NCBI RefSeq assembly: GCF_905187505.1
Contig: NZ_CAJJIC010000008.1
Span: forward strand, 1 to 40,312
DNA length: 40,312 bases
DNA from: an uncultured Mailhella sp.
GTDB taxonomy: Bacteria; Desulfobacterota; Desulfovibrionia; Desulfovibrionales; Desulfovibrionaceae
Direction: 5' to 3'
Shown: in pieces, positions 25,552 through 32,869 of the stretch
Layout: each line of letters begins with the position of its first letter
Position numbering within the stretch: position 1 is the first letter of the stretch
Program-made: the position numbers and the translations under genes
Notes under the pieces: model-generated
The model's input: the letters and a program-made list of their open reading frames with translations, nothing else
Databases searched by the model: none
What the model was told of the DNA's origin: nothing

Positions 25552-26832
25552 CTATTCCTCGCCGGATTCCGTTTTTTCCTCGGCTTCGGCTTCGCCTTCC
25601 ACCACGGGGCTGAGGAAATTCACGGCGGCGCGCAGATCGGCAATGCGCGCGGAGGTCAGTTCAAGCTTTTCGGCAAGTTCCTCGTCCGAAGCGGCGCGCA
25701 GAGCGTCGAGCGAACGGAAACCGGCTTCCATGAGTCTGTCCACGGGAATCTCGGCCACGCTGGCCACCTGTTCCAGGCCGCGGCCGGCGGCATTGGCTTC
25801 GTGATAGCGGGATTCGGTGAAAATATCGATCTTCCAGCCGAGAAGCTTGGCGGCCAGCTTGACGTTCTGGCCCTTGCGGCCGATGGCGTTGGTGAGCTGA
25901 TCGTCCGGCACGGTGACTTCCAGAAGATTGGAAGCCTCGTCCACGTTGATGCGGGAAACGATGGCCGGAGCCAGAGCGTTGCGGGCGTAGGTGGCGATGT
26001 CGGGACTCCAGACCACGATGTCTATGCGCTCGCCGTGCAGCTCCTGCACGATGTTCTGAATGCGGGAACCGCGCACGCCCACGCAGGCGCCCACGGCGTC
26101 GATGTCGCGCTCACGGGAGAGCACGGCCACCTTGGCACGGGAACCGGGATCACGGGCCACACCCATGATCTGCACGCTGCCGTCGTCCACTTCAGGCACT
26201 TCGCGGCGGAACAGCGCGGCCATGTAGTCGCGATGAGCCCGGGAAATGATGACCTGCGGACCGCGGCCTTCGCGGCGCACGTCGATGATGAGCGCCTGAA
26301 TGCGGTCGTTGCGCTTGTAATGCTCTCTGGGAATCTGCTCTTCGCGGGGCAGCAGAGCTTCGGTACGACCGAGATTGATGACCCAGCCGCCCTTGTCGCG
26401 ACGCTGCACCATGCCGCTCACGATTTCGCCCACACGGTCCTTGAACTCTTCGTAAATGAGTTCCTGCTCGGCGTCGCGCATGCGCTGGATGATCACCTGC
26501 TTGGCGGACTGGGCGGCGATGCGGCCGAGATCCTCCACCTTGAGGCGGAAGCCCATTTCATCGTCGATCTGAATGGAAGGATCGTGCTGACGGGCGTCCT
26601 CCAGGGAAATCTGGGTGAGGGGATCTTCCACCTCGTCCACGACGAACTTGAACTGGAACACCTCAATGTCGCCGGTGTCGTCGCTGTAATGCACTTCCAC
26701 GTCCAGATCGTCGCCGTACTTGCGGGTCACGGACGTGCGCACGGCTTCTTCAAGCGTGCTGATGAGCATATCACGATCCAGCCCTCTGTCCTTGCTGATC
26801 TGTTCAATGGCTTTCTTCAGTTCCAGGCTCAT
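25552..26832 (-). CDS. nusA: Transcription termination/antitermination factor NusA
   Basis: NusA binds RNA polymerase and nascent RNA and modulates pausing, termination and antitermination. The 426-residue product has the N-terminal polymerase-binding domain (MSLELKKAIEQISKDRGLDRDML) and an S1 domain (VGEIVSGMVQRRDKGGWVINLGR). KH domains follow, with GACVGVRGSRIQNIVQELHGERIDIV and AIGRKGQNVKLAAKLLGWKIDI. A helix-hairpin-helix region near ASVAEIPVDRLMEAGFRSLDAL is followed by an acidic tail. It is shorter than the 495-residue E. coli protein, which has two acidic repeats at the end. It overlaps rimP by 4 bases (ATGA). Confidence 0.96.
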   Translation of the reverse strand: MSLELKKAIEQISKDRGLDRDMLISTLEEAVRTSVTRKYGDDLDVEVHYSDDTGDIEVFQFKFVVDEVEDPLTQISLEDARQHDPSIQIDDEMGFRLKVEDLGRIAAQSAKQVIIQRMRDAEQELIYEEFKDRVGEIVSGMVQRRDKGGWVINLGRTEALLPREEQIPREHYKRNDRIQALIIDVRREGRGPQVIISRAHRDYMAALFRREVPEVDDGSVQIMGVARDPGSRAKVAVLSRERDIDAVGACVGVRGSRIQNIVQELHGERIDIVVWSPDIATYARNALAPAIVSRINVDEASNLLEVTVPDDQLTNAIGRKGQNVKLAAKLLGWKIDIFTESRYHEANAAGRGLEQVASVAEIPVDRLMEAGFRSLDALRAASDEELAEKLELTSARIADLRAAVNFLSPVVEGEAEAEEKTESGEE

Positions 26833-27455
26833 GCTTGCTTACCTCCGCCTTTGCCGGCCGCCTTTTTCGCGTTCTTTCCGGCTCCGGGCTTGCTGGTGTC
26901 AGGAAAAACAGGGACGAGGCGCGCCTTTCTTACCCAGTCCCATCGAATGGAAACATCGGAAGGAGCGGGCTTTTCTCCCTCGGCGGGAGCAAGGAGCACC
27001 TCCATGACGAAAGAGTCGCCCGAAACGCTCACGAGCGGTCCCCTGAACTTGCGCCTTCCGGCGATGTCGGGATGGGGATCGGAGAGCGTCACGTCCAGCT
27101 CGCGCCCCGCATAGGGAGCAAGCTGGGAGGGCTCGAAAAACAGCCGGTCCATGCCGGGAGACGAAACTTCCAGCACCCACGCGTCGGAAAACACCTCGTC
27201 CACGTCGAGCGCCAGTCCCACCATGCGCGAAATTTCCGCGCACTGATCCACGGACACGCCTTCCAGCACGCCGTCCTCACCGCTGCCGCCTTCCGCGGCC
27301 GCGCCGGACGGAGCATCCACATACACGCGCACCACCGTGCGCCCGCCGGCCACGACCTCGATGCCCCACAGCATCAGGCCGAACGACGCGATGACAGGCT
27401 CGGCCGCCTCGCGCACGCGACGGACGAGCTGTTCAGGAGAAAGACCTTTTCCCAT
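26829..27455 (-). CDS. rimP: Ribosome maturation factor RimP
   Basis: RimP assists assembly of the 30S subunit. The 208-residue product shows the family core: LVRRVREAAEPVIASFGLMLWGIEVV, RVYVDAP, SVDQCAEISRMVGLALDVDE and the signature LEVSSPGMDRLF, followed by the Sm-like C-terminal domain. The tail is rich in Gly and Lys (KNAKKAAGKGGGKQA). It is the first gene of the rimP-nusA-ylxR-infB operon, preceded by a good promoter and a terminator-like leader hairpin. Confidence 0.94.
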   Translation of the reverse strand: MGKGLSPEQLVRRVREAAEPVIASFGLMLWGIEVVAGGRTVVRVYVDAPSGAAAEGGSGEDGVLEGVSVDQCAEISRMVGLALDVDEVFSDAWVLEVSSPGMDRLFFEPSQLAPYAGRELDVTLSDPHPDIAGRRKFRGPLVSVSGDSFVMEVLLAPAEGEKPAPSDVSIRWDWVRKARLVPVFPDTSKPGAGKNAKKAAGKGGGKQA

Positions 27456-27474
27456 GTATCATACCTTATATAAT

Positions 27475-27503
27475 AAAAAAGGGAGGCCGTCGTCAGGCCA
27501 CCC
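27475..27503 (-). promoter_or_regulatory. Terminator-like hairpin in the rimP leader (candidate attenuator)
   Basis: On the minus strand GGGTGGCC pairs with GGCCTCCC (one T-T mismatch) around a 7-base loop, directly followed by six T. It lies between the promoter at 27586-27614 and the rimP start, with no tRNA or gene between. It is therefore placed to control read-through into rimP-nusA-infB, perhaps under NusA feedback. Confidence 0.6.
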
Positions 27504-27585
27504 TACCAGAACCGCCTTGCGCGGTGCATCAGGATGTAAGAAAGGCAAGACCCAAAATGAATCTTACCTTCCACTGCGTGAAGAC

Positions 27586-27614
27586 GTTTTACCCGCGACG
27601 CCGGGCGTTGTCAA
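27586..27614 (-). promoter_or_regulatory. Sigma-70 type promoter of the rimP operon
   Basis: A perfect TTGACA (27609-27614) and TAAAAC (27586-27591) are separated by exactly 17 bases. Transcription would start near 27579, giving a leader of about 125 bases. An AAAAAATTTTTT tract (27642-27653) lies upstream and may bend the DNA. Confidence 0.75.
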
Positions 27615-27833
27615 GAGCTCCTTCGAGGCCGCTTCCTGCACAAAAAATTTTTTGGGCCGCCCCGGAGCCGCGCCCTCAGACAAATCTCATGATAAGAGTA
27701 TCGGATAAGCCTCAGTTCTTTTCGGAACGATGCTTGACCCACTTCTTCCGGCAGGCTAGGCTCTTCTTCTCGGGTCGGGGAAAAAGATACCCAATCGGCT
27801 TGGGACAGCGGACAAAAACGCCGTCCATCGGTA

Positions 27834-27862
27834 TGGAACCCGAGTTTTTTTGTCTGTATAAT
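27834..27862 (+). promoter_or_regulatory. Candidate promoter of nrdD
   Basis: A perfect TATAAT (27857-27862) lies about 85 bases before the nrdD start, with a poor -35 (TGGAAC) at 17 bases, suggesting help from an activator. No typical NrdR box or FNR site was found. The remaining stretch 27615-27833 holds nothing else that I recognise. Confidence 0.5.
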
Positions 27863-27946
27863 CGCGCTGTTGCCACAAAGCCGAGCATACGGCGCACACC
27901 CCTGGATCCCCAGGAATTTTCAAGTTCATCAGAGGTTGCAGAGTTT

Positions 27947-30235
27947 ATGATTCGCTTCATCAAGAAACGCGACTCTAGAATTGTCCCCTTCGACATCGCC
28001 AAGATCGACGAGGCGATCTTCCGCGCGGCCAAGGCGCAGGGAGGCACCGACCGTGCCATGTCCCGCAACCTTGCCGATCAGGTGCTCGACATGCTCGAGG
28101 CCGAAGGCGACGACACCCCTGACGTGGAACATGTGCAGGATCTGGTGGAAAAGGTTCTCATCGAAGCCGGCCATGCCCGCACGGCCAAAGCCTACATTCT
28201 CTATCGCAACGAGCGCACCCGCGTACGCGAAATGAAGACCCGGCTCATGAACACCCTGAAGGATCTTTCCTTCACCGATGCCAAGGAGCTTGATCTCAAG
28301 CGCGAAAACGCCAACATCGACGGCGACACGCCCATGGGCACCATGCTCCGCTACGGCAGCGAAGCCGCCAAGGCTTTCTACAAGAACTACCTGCTCTCGC
28401 CCGAGTACAGCCGCGCTCACGAAGAGGGCGACATCCACATTCACGACCTGGACTTTCTTTCCCTCACCACGACCTGCTGTCAGATCGACATCAAAAAGCT
28501 CTTCACGAGCGGCTTCAACACCGGTCACGGCTTTTTGCGCGAACCCAACAGCATCCAGTGCGCAAGCGCGCTCGCCTGCATCGCCATCCAGTCCAACCAG
28601 AACGACCAGCACGGCGGTCAGAGCATTCCGAACTTCGAGTACGGACTTGCCCCGGGCGTGGCCCGCAGCTTCATCAAGAACGTCGATCTCGCCCTCGACA
28701 TGCGCGACGCGCCGGAAGACTTCCGCAAGGACGTGAAGGCCGCGCTTCGCAAGTATGCCTTCCCCACCGGGGAATACGCCTCCTTCCGGTCCATTCTCGA
28801 CAAGGACGGCCTTGCCTTCGTGAAAGAGCAGCTCACGGCGAAACTTCCCGAAAAGGAAGCCTCCCATGTCATCGACAAGGCCGTCGCCAAGACCGACAAG
28901 GACACCTATCAGGCCATGGAGGGGCTCATTCACAACCTGAACACCATGCACAGCCGTGCCGGCGCTCAGGTGCCCTTCAGCTCCATCAACTACGGCACGG
29001 ACACCACGCCCGAAGGCCGCATGGTCATCAAGAACACCCTTCTGGCTGAAGATGCCGGTCTCGGAAACGGCGAAACGCCCATCTTCCCCATCCACATCTT
29101 CAAGGTGCGCGAAGGCTACAGCTTCAACCCCGAAGACCCCAACTACGACATGTTCAAGCTGGCCTGCCGCGTGTCGGCCAAGCGCCTGTTCCCGAACTTC
29201 TCCTTCATGGATGCCCCGTTCAACGCCCCATATCTCAAGGGCGACGACCCCAACCATGAAGTCGCCTACATGGGCTGCCGCACCCGCGTCATGGCCAACC
29301 GCTACGACCCTGAACGCGAAACCACCTTCGGCCGCGGCAACCTGTCGTTCACGTCCATCAACCTGCCCCGCCTCGGTCTCAAGCATCGCGGCGACGTGGA
29401 AGGATTCTTCGAGGAACTCAACGAAAAGATCGACCTCGTGTTCGGTCAGCTGCTCGAACGCTTTGAAATTCAGAGCCACAAGCGCTGCCGCAACTACCCC
29501 TTCCTCATGGGACAGGGCATCTGGCTGGATTCCGACGAACTCGCGCCCAACGACGAAGTGGGAGAAGTGCTCAAGCACGGCACGCTGACCACGGGCTTCA
29601 TCGGTCTTGCCGAATGCCTCAAGGCCCTCATCGGCGTCCATCACGGCGAATCCGAAGAAGCTCAGGAACTCGGCCTGCGCATCGTGCGCACCATCCGCGA
29701 GCGCTCCGACGCCAAGGGCGAGGAAACGGGTCTCAACTTCACCGTCATCGCCACGCCCGCCGAAGGCCTCGCCGGCCGCTTCGTCAAATACGACCGCAAG
29801 CTCTTCGGCGAGATTCCCGGCATCACCGACAGGGACTACTACACCAACTCGTTCCACATTCCGGTGTACTTCCCCATCAATGCCTTCAACAAGATCCGTC
29901 TTGAGGCTCCGTATCACGCCCTCACCAACGGCGGCCACATCAGCTATGTGGAAGTGGACGGCGATCCGCTCAACAACCTCCAGGCCTTTGAAGACATCGT
30001 CAAGGCCATGAAGGAAATGGGCATAGGCTACGGCTCCATCAACCATCCCGTCGATCGCGATCCGGTGTGCGGGTATACCGGCATCATCGGCGATGTCTGC
30101 CCCCGCTGCGGCAGACACGACGGCGAAGGCATTCCCCTCTCCGTTCTGAAACAGCTCAAGGGTTACATCCGCGACAGCCGCACCAGCGACGAAAAAAGCG
30201 AAGCCCCTGACAAAATTGCGAATATCAAACTTTAA
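27947..30235 (+). CDS. nrdD: Anaerobic (class III) ribonucleoside-triphosphate reductase
   Basis: NrdD reduces ribonucleotides to deoxyribonucleotides using a glycyl radical and works only without oxygen. The 762-residue product has an N-terminal ATP-cone regulatory domain (MIRFIKKRDSRIVPFDIAKI to about residue 95) and a barrel with DIHIHDLDFLS, TTTCCQIDI and QNDQHGGQSIPNFEYG. The C-terminal radical loop DPVCGYTG (about 706-712) is next to a zinc site CPRCGR. The ATG at 27947 is chosen because it opens directly into the ATP-cone; in-frame starts upstream give sequence with no family character and cross the promoter. A small NrdD-tail-like gene follows after 11 bases. Confidence 0.96.
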   Translation: MIRFIKKRDSRIVPFDIAKIDEAIFRAAKAQGGTDRAMSRNLADQVLDMLEAEGDDTPDVEHVQDLVEKVLIEAGHARTAKAYILYRNERTRVREMKTRLMNTLKDLSFTDAKELDLKRENANIDGDTPMGTMLRYGSEAAKAFYKNYLLSPEYSRAHEEGDIHIHDLDFLSLTTTCCQIDIKKLFTSGFNTGHGFLREPNSIQCASALACIAIQSNQNDQHGGQSIPNFEYGLAPGVARSFIKNVDLALDMRDAPEDFRKDVKAALRKYAFPTGEYASFRSILDKDGLAFVKEQLTAKLPEKEASHVIDKAVAKTDKDTYQAMEGLIHNLNTMHSRAGAQVPFSSINYGTDTTPEGRMVIKNTLLAEDAGLGNGETPIFPIHIFKVREGYSFNPEDPNYDMFKLACRVSAKRLFPNFSFMDAPFNAPYLKGDDPNHEVAYMGCRTRVMANRYDPERETTFGRGNLSFTSINLPRLGLKHRGDVEGFFEELNEKIDLVFGQLLERFEIQSHKRCRNYPFLMGQGIWLDSDELAPNDEVGEVLKHGTLTTGFIGLAECLKALIGVHHGESEEAQELGLRIVRTIRERSDAKGEETGLNFTVIATPAEGLAGRFVKYDRKLFGEIPGITDRDYYTNSFHIPVYFPINAFNKIRLEAPYHALTNGGHISYVEVDGDPLNNLQAFEDIVKAMKEMGIGYGSINHPVDRDPVCGYTGIIGDVCPRCGRHDGEGIPLSVLKQLKGYIRDSRTSDEKSEAPDKIANIKL

Positions 30236-30246
30236 GGAGCGTTCTC

Positions 30247-30432
30247 ATGATCCATTGCAAGTCCGATGTGGCTGCCACCACCGATCAGATTCTCGTCGGT
30301 TCCAATGTCAAGTTCGAGCGTATCCGCCGCATTACCGGCTACCTCGTCGGCACTCTCGACCGCTTCAATGACGCCAAGGCCGCTGAAGAGCGCGACCGCG
30401 TGAAGCATTGCAGCATGGACAGCTGGAAGTAA
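30247..30432 (+). CDS. Small protein resembling the C-terminal tail of some NrdD proteins
   Basis: The 61-residue product carries RITGYLVGTLDRFNDAK followed by AAEERDRVKH. From memory, this resembles the segment after the zinc site in other class III reductases (RxTGY, N.GK, E..R), which the 762-residue NrdD upstream lacks. It follows nrdD by 11 bases behind an AAGGAG site and ends at a strong terminator, so both are made together. It may be a split-off NrdD tail acting as a separate subunit, or an accessory to radical installation. Only two Cys (4 and 56) are present. Confidence 0.8.
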   Translation: MIHCKSDVAATTDQILVGSNVKFERIRRITGYLVGTLDRFNDAKAAEERDRVKHCSMDSWK

Positions 30433-30453
30433 ATTCCCGCCGCATGAAAAGGA

Positions 30454-30489
30454 ACGGGGACGGACCAAAAGGTTCGTCCCCGTTTTTTT
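30454..30489 (+). terminator. Rho-independent terminator of the nrdD operon
   Basis: A 13-base stem (30454-30466 with 30471-30483, one G-T pair) around an AAAA loop is followed by a run of seven T. Confidence 0.93.
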
Positions 30490-30900
30490 GTCCGAAGCCG
30501 AAGAATGCCGCGCCGAAACAAGGCGCGTCAGAAACCGTCCTCATGCGCGGCATCGCCTCAACAGGCAGGACCACAAGACATATCATTCATCCGGCATTCG
30601 ACCCGCTCCCGGAATCCTGCCCCGCAGCAAAGCCGTACAGACCGCATTCTTCCGGTCCTTCTGCCGAAGCTGAAGCGACATCCGTTTCCCACGTCCCGAC
30701 AAGGACGCCCCGGACGCCGCAGAAGGCGCGTTTCTTCGTTTTCCTTACCCCAGATGCCGACAGTCGAACAGACGGCCTAAAAACAGAAAACGACGCGTTT
30801 TCAGACGAAGATCCCTGAGCCTTTCCAGGTTCTCTCCATTCAAGACTCGAAAATGCCGCCTTCCGCTTCCCGCTTGTTGCGGACGACCGCTCCCGAACAG
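30490..30900. other. Noncoding gap between convergent nrdD and nrdG transcripts
   Basis: About 410 bases lie between the two terminators. Open frames exist on both strands, but they have no family resemblance, no ribosome binding site and abnormal composition. I see no RNA gene, repeat or promoter that I can support here. Confidence 0.5.
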
Positions 30901-30932
30901 AAAAACCCGCCGCCTCCGAAGAGACGACGGGT
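30901..30932 (-). terminator. Rho-independent terminator of nrdG
   Basis: On the minus strand ACCCGTCGTCTC pairs with GAGGCGGCGGGT (12 pairs, two G-T) around a TTCG tetraloop, followed by TTTTT. Confidence 0.92.
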
Positions 30933-30957
30933 CCGACAAACGTCTGCAAAGGCGGTG

Positions 30958-31488
30958 CTACCGTTCCACCTGACCGTTCAGCTCATCCAGGACCGGCTTC
31001 CAGCCTGCGGCTCTGGAAGCCTCCAGGTTGATGATGCGCTGATTGCGCGAACCGCGGAAGCGAAGTTCCAGCGACTTTTCCTCCTCAACGAAGGGGCCGT
31101 CCACCAGAAGATCGAGCAGGGAAAGCAGTTCCCGGCATCCGGGCTTCGGAAGAAGCTGCTCAAAGGTGTAGCCGCTGAAGGCCATGAGATGATAGCCGCG
31201 CCTTTTCAGCTCCTCGGCCAGAGGCAGCAGAGCCGTAGCCTGCTCGAAGGGTTCGCCTCCGCTGAAGGTTATGCCGTGAACCAGAGGATCGCACTGCACT
31301 CGGGAAAGTATGTCTTCGGCCGAAACCAGCGTTCCTCCGTCGAAATCCCACGTCTGCGGATTCTGGCAGCCCTTGCAGTGCGTGCGGCAGCCCTGAAGAA
31401 AAAGCACGAAGCGGAGCCCCGGCCCATCCACGATGGACTCTTCGATAATGCCCGCCACGCGAAGCATGACATCCTTCAGTGCTTCCAT
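30958..31488 (-). CDS. nrdG: Anaerobic ribonucleotide reductase activating enzyme (radical SAM)
   Basis: NrdG uses S-adenosylmethionine and a 4Fe-4S cluster to place the glycyl radical on NrdD. The 176-residue product has the radical-SAM motif CRTHCKGC (Cx3Cx2C, about residues 34-41). It also has SIVDGPGLRFVLFLQGC before it and the SAM-binding TFSGGEPFEQ after it, in the short form typical of this family. It is not in an operon with nrdD but on the opposite strand, convergent to it. It lies 1 base after an unrecognised gene with which it shares a transcript. Confidence 0.92.
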   Translation of the reverse strand: MEALKDVMLRVAGIIEESIVDGPGLRFVLFLQGCRTHCKGCQNPQTWDFDGGTLVSAEDILSRVQCDPLVHGITFSGGEPFEQATALLPLAEELKRRGYHLMAFSGYTFEQLLPKPGCRELLSLLDLLVDGPFVEEEKSLELRFRGSRNQRIINLEASRAAGWKPVLDELNGQVER

Positions 31489-31489
31489 G

Positions 31490-32386
31490 CTAATCCTTGT
31501 TCGGTTCGGGGATGACGGTCTCTTCAGTTTCCTGGGCGACCATGCCCTCCGTGTCGTCCACGCGGCCCTGAAGCCAGAAGATCATGTCCACGTCGTCGCC
31601 TTCCTTGGGCTCATAGCCTTTGACGCACACACGTTCAGGAACATAGATGATGGCATAGAGGGGGTGTTCGGGATTGCCGAAGCCCACGCCGAAACGATAT
31701 ATCTTCATCTGGGAATTTTCCGGGCCGAACATGAAGCTGTCGACATCAAAGATGTTGGCGCGGCACTGATACTCGCAGCAGCGATCGGTGATGTCGATGA
31801 GCGTCCTGCCCTTGAGCGGAATCTTGAGCGCAGGCACGTCAAGACGCGTCTTGTCGGGATGCTGCTTCATCCATTCCAGCGCGTGCTTTTCGTAGGCCGG
31901 ACCTTCCGTCACGGTCAGCTCGTCGAGCAGCGCGCGGCGTATGCCGAAACAGAGACCGGAAAGCAGAATCTGACAGCTTTTGCCCTTGACCTCACCTTCC
32001 GCATCACGGAAAAAGAGCGGATCATAGAACCAGAACGGAGGAAAATCCTCGGTGGCCGCGAGAATTTCGCCCGCGTGATTGTCCTTCCAGGGATAGATGT
32101 CCTGAATGGTCATGGCATTGGCAAAGCCTTCCATGAACGGAGCCACGGCCACGACGGAAAGCTGGCCCTCCGGCTTGCCCGCCATGAGCACGGACGTGCG
32201 CAGAAGGGAATCGCTGGGCCAGGCCATGAGCATACGCTCCACCTCATCATCCTTCATGCTCCAAGCGGGCCGGCTGCCTCCGAGTTCCAGAGTGGTGGCA
32301 ATGACGCCGTTGATGTCTTTAAGGGCAACTCCAAGGGCGAACCACTTGTCCCCCATGCTTTCAATATGCTGCATATGACGTTCCAT
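31490..32386 (-). CDS. Unrecognised 298-residue protein co-transcribed with nrdG
   Basis: I do not recognise this family. The product looks soluble, with no signal peptide and no membrane helix. It has aromatic-rich stretches (DFPPFWFYDPLFFRDAEG), two neighbouring Cys in DITDRCCEYQCRANIFD that could bind metal or form disulfides, and an acidic C-terminal tail. The second Met (at 32374) has a better GGAA site than the first, so the true start may be 4 residues in. It has its own extended -10 promoter (32443-32448) and ends 1 base before nrdG, which suggests a role under anaerobic growth. That link is inference from position only. Confidence 0.7.
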   Translation of the reverse strand: MERHMQHIESMGDKWFALGVALKDINGVIATTLELGGSRPAWSMKDDEVERMLMAWPSDSLLRTSVLMAGKPEGQLSVVAVAPFMEGFANAMTIQDIYPWKDNHAGEILAATEDFPPFWFYDPLFFRDAEGEVKGKSCQILLSGLCFGIRRALLDELTVTEGPAYEKHALEWMKQHPDKTRLDVPALKIPLKGRTLIDITDRCCEYQCRANIFDVDSFMFGPENSQMKIYRFGVGFGNPEHPLYAIIYVPERVCVKGYEPKEGDDVDMIFWLQGRVDDTEGMVAQETEETVIPEPNKD

Positions 32387-32442
32387 TGAATTGATGAAGA
32401 TTCAGACGCGGCCGCGTACGGCGCAAAACGGCGTCCTGCGGA

Positions 32443-32471
32443 AGAATAGCACAGAGGCCGCCGGCAGAACA
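32443..32471 (-). promoter_or_regulatory. Candidate promoter of the unknown gene-nrdG operon
   Basis: On the minus strand an extended -10 (TGC then TATTCT, hexamer at 32443-32448) has a weak -35 (TTGTTC) 18 bases away. It lies downstream of the terminator of the preceding transcript. Confidence 0.5.
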
Positions 32472-32487
32472 ATAGGGAAGTCTCTCC

Positions 32488-32523
32488 AAAAAAAATGCCG
32501 AAGGCATACGCCTGCGGCATTTT
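32488..32523 (-). terminator. Rho-independent terminator of the YeiH-family operon
   Basis: On the minus strand AAATGCCG pairs with CGGCATTT. Inside it AGGC pairs with GCCT around a GTAT loop. The stem runs into eight T. Confidence 0.92.
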
Positions 32524-32545
32524 ACAATATTTCCTGACAAAAAAA

Positions 32546-32812
32546 CTACATGGAAGAGGCCCGAAGCTCAATGGCCTTTTGGACGGCCTCGCGGGAGGCC
32601 ATTTCACTATCCAGAGAAACAGGCACATCCGTATAATAAATGGCTCCCGCCGAAATGTCGAACTTTGCCTGCTGATCTCGGGAGTGACGAAGAGGAGGAA
32701 CCACATCGTACACCCACGGGAGGAATTCACCCAAAAACAGCCATGTGACAATGCTGAGTGCAACGAGCTTCAGCCATGCGACCTTTCTGCTGGAAGAGGA
32801 GAGAGAAATCAT
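32546..32812 (-). CDS. Small single-span membrane protein downstream of the YeiH-family gene
   Basis: The 88-residue product has one hydrophobic helix at about residues 12-34 (WLKLVALSIVTWLFLGEFLPWV). A polar, probably periplasmic, region with no Cys follows. I do not recognise a family. It follows the transporter gene after 57 bases that include a perfect hairpin, and both end at the same strong terminator, so it may be an accessory subunit of that transporter. The ribosome binding site is weak, so the exact start is uncertain. Confidence 0.65.
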   Translation of the reverse strand: MISLSSSSRKVAWLKLVALSIVTWLFLGEFLPWVYDVVPPLRHSRDQQAKFDISAGAIYYTDVPVSLDSEMASREAVQKAIELRASSM

Positions 32813-32824
32813 TTGAAATCCATG

Positions 32825-32852
32825 GTCCGCACCGCCGCAGGGCGGTGCGGAC
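32825..32852 (-). other. Perfect intercistronic hairpin between the transporter gene and the small membrane protein gene
   Basis: GTCCGCACCGCC pairs with GGCGGTGCGGAC (12 pairs) around a 4-base loop, ending 12 bases before the small gene. It has no T-run. It could keep the transporter mRNA stable and limit expression of the small gene. Confidence 0.65.
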
Positions 32853-32869
32853 GACGTTCAGAGTTTCAG

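Noticed and set aside
27510..27535. A tiny frame MHRARRFW in the rimP leader as an attenuation peptide.
   Set aside because: It has no ribosome binding site and no run of one amino acid, so a peptide-based mechanism is not supported.
27524..27946. An upstream start giving NrdD 141 extra residues.
   Set aside because: The extension crosses the candidate promoter and has no family character; the ATG at 27947 opens directly into the ATP-cone domain.
30408..30949. Open frames of 136 residues (plus) and 120 residues (minus) between nrdD and nrdG.
   Set aside because: The plus frame spans the nrdD terminator, the minus one spans the nrdG terminator, and neither has a ribosome site or family resemblance.
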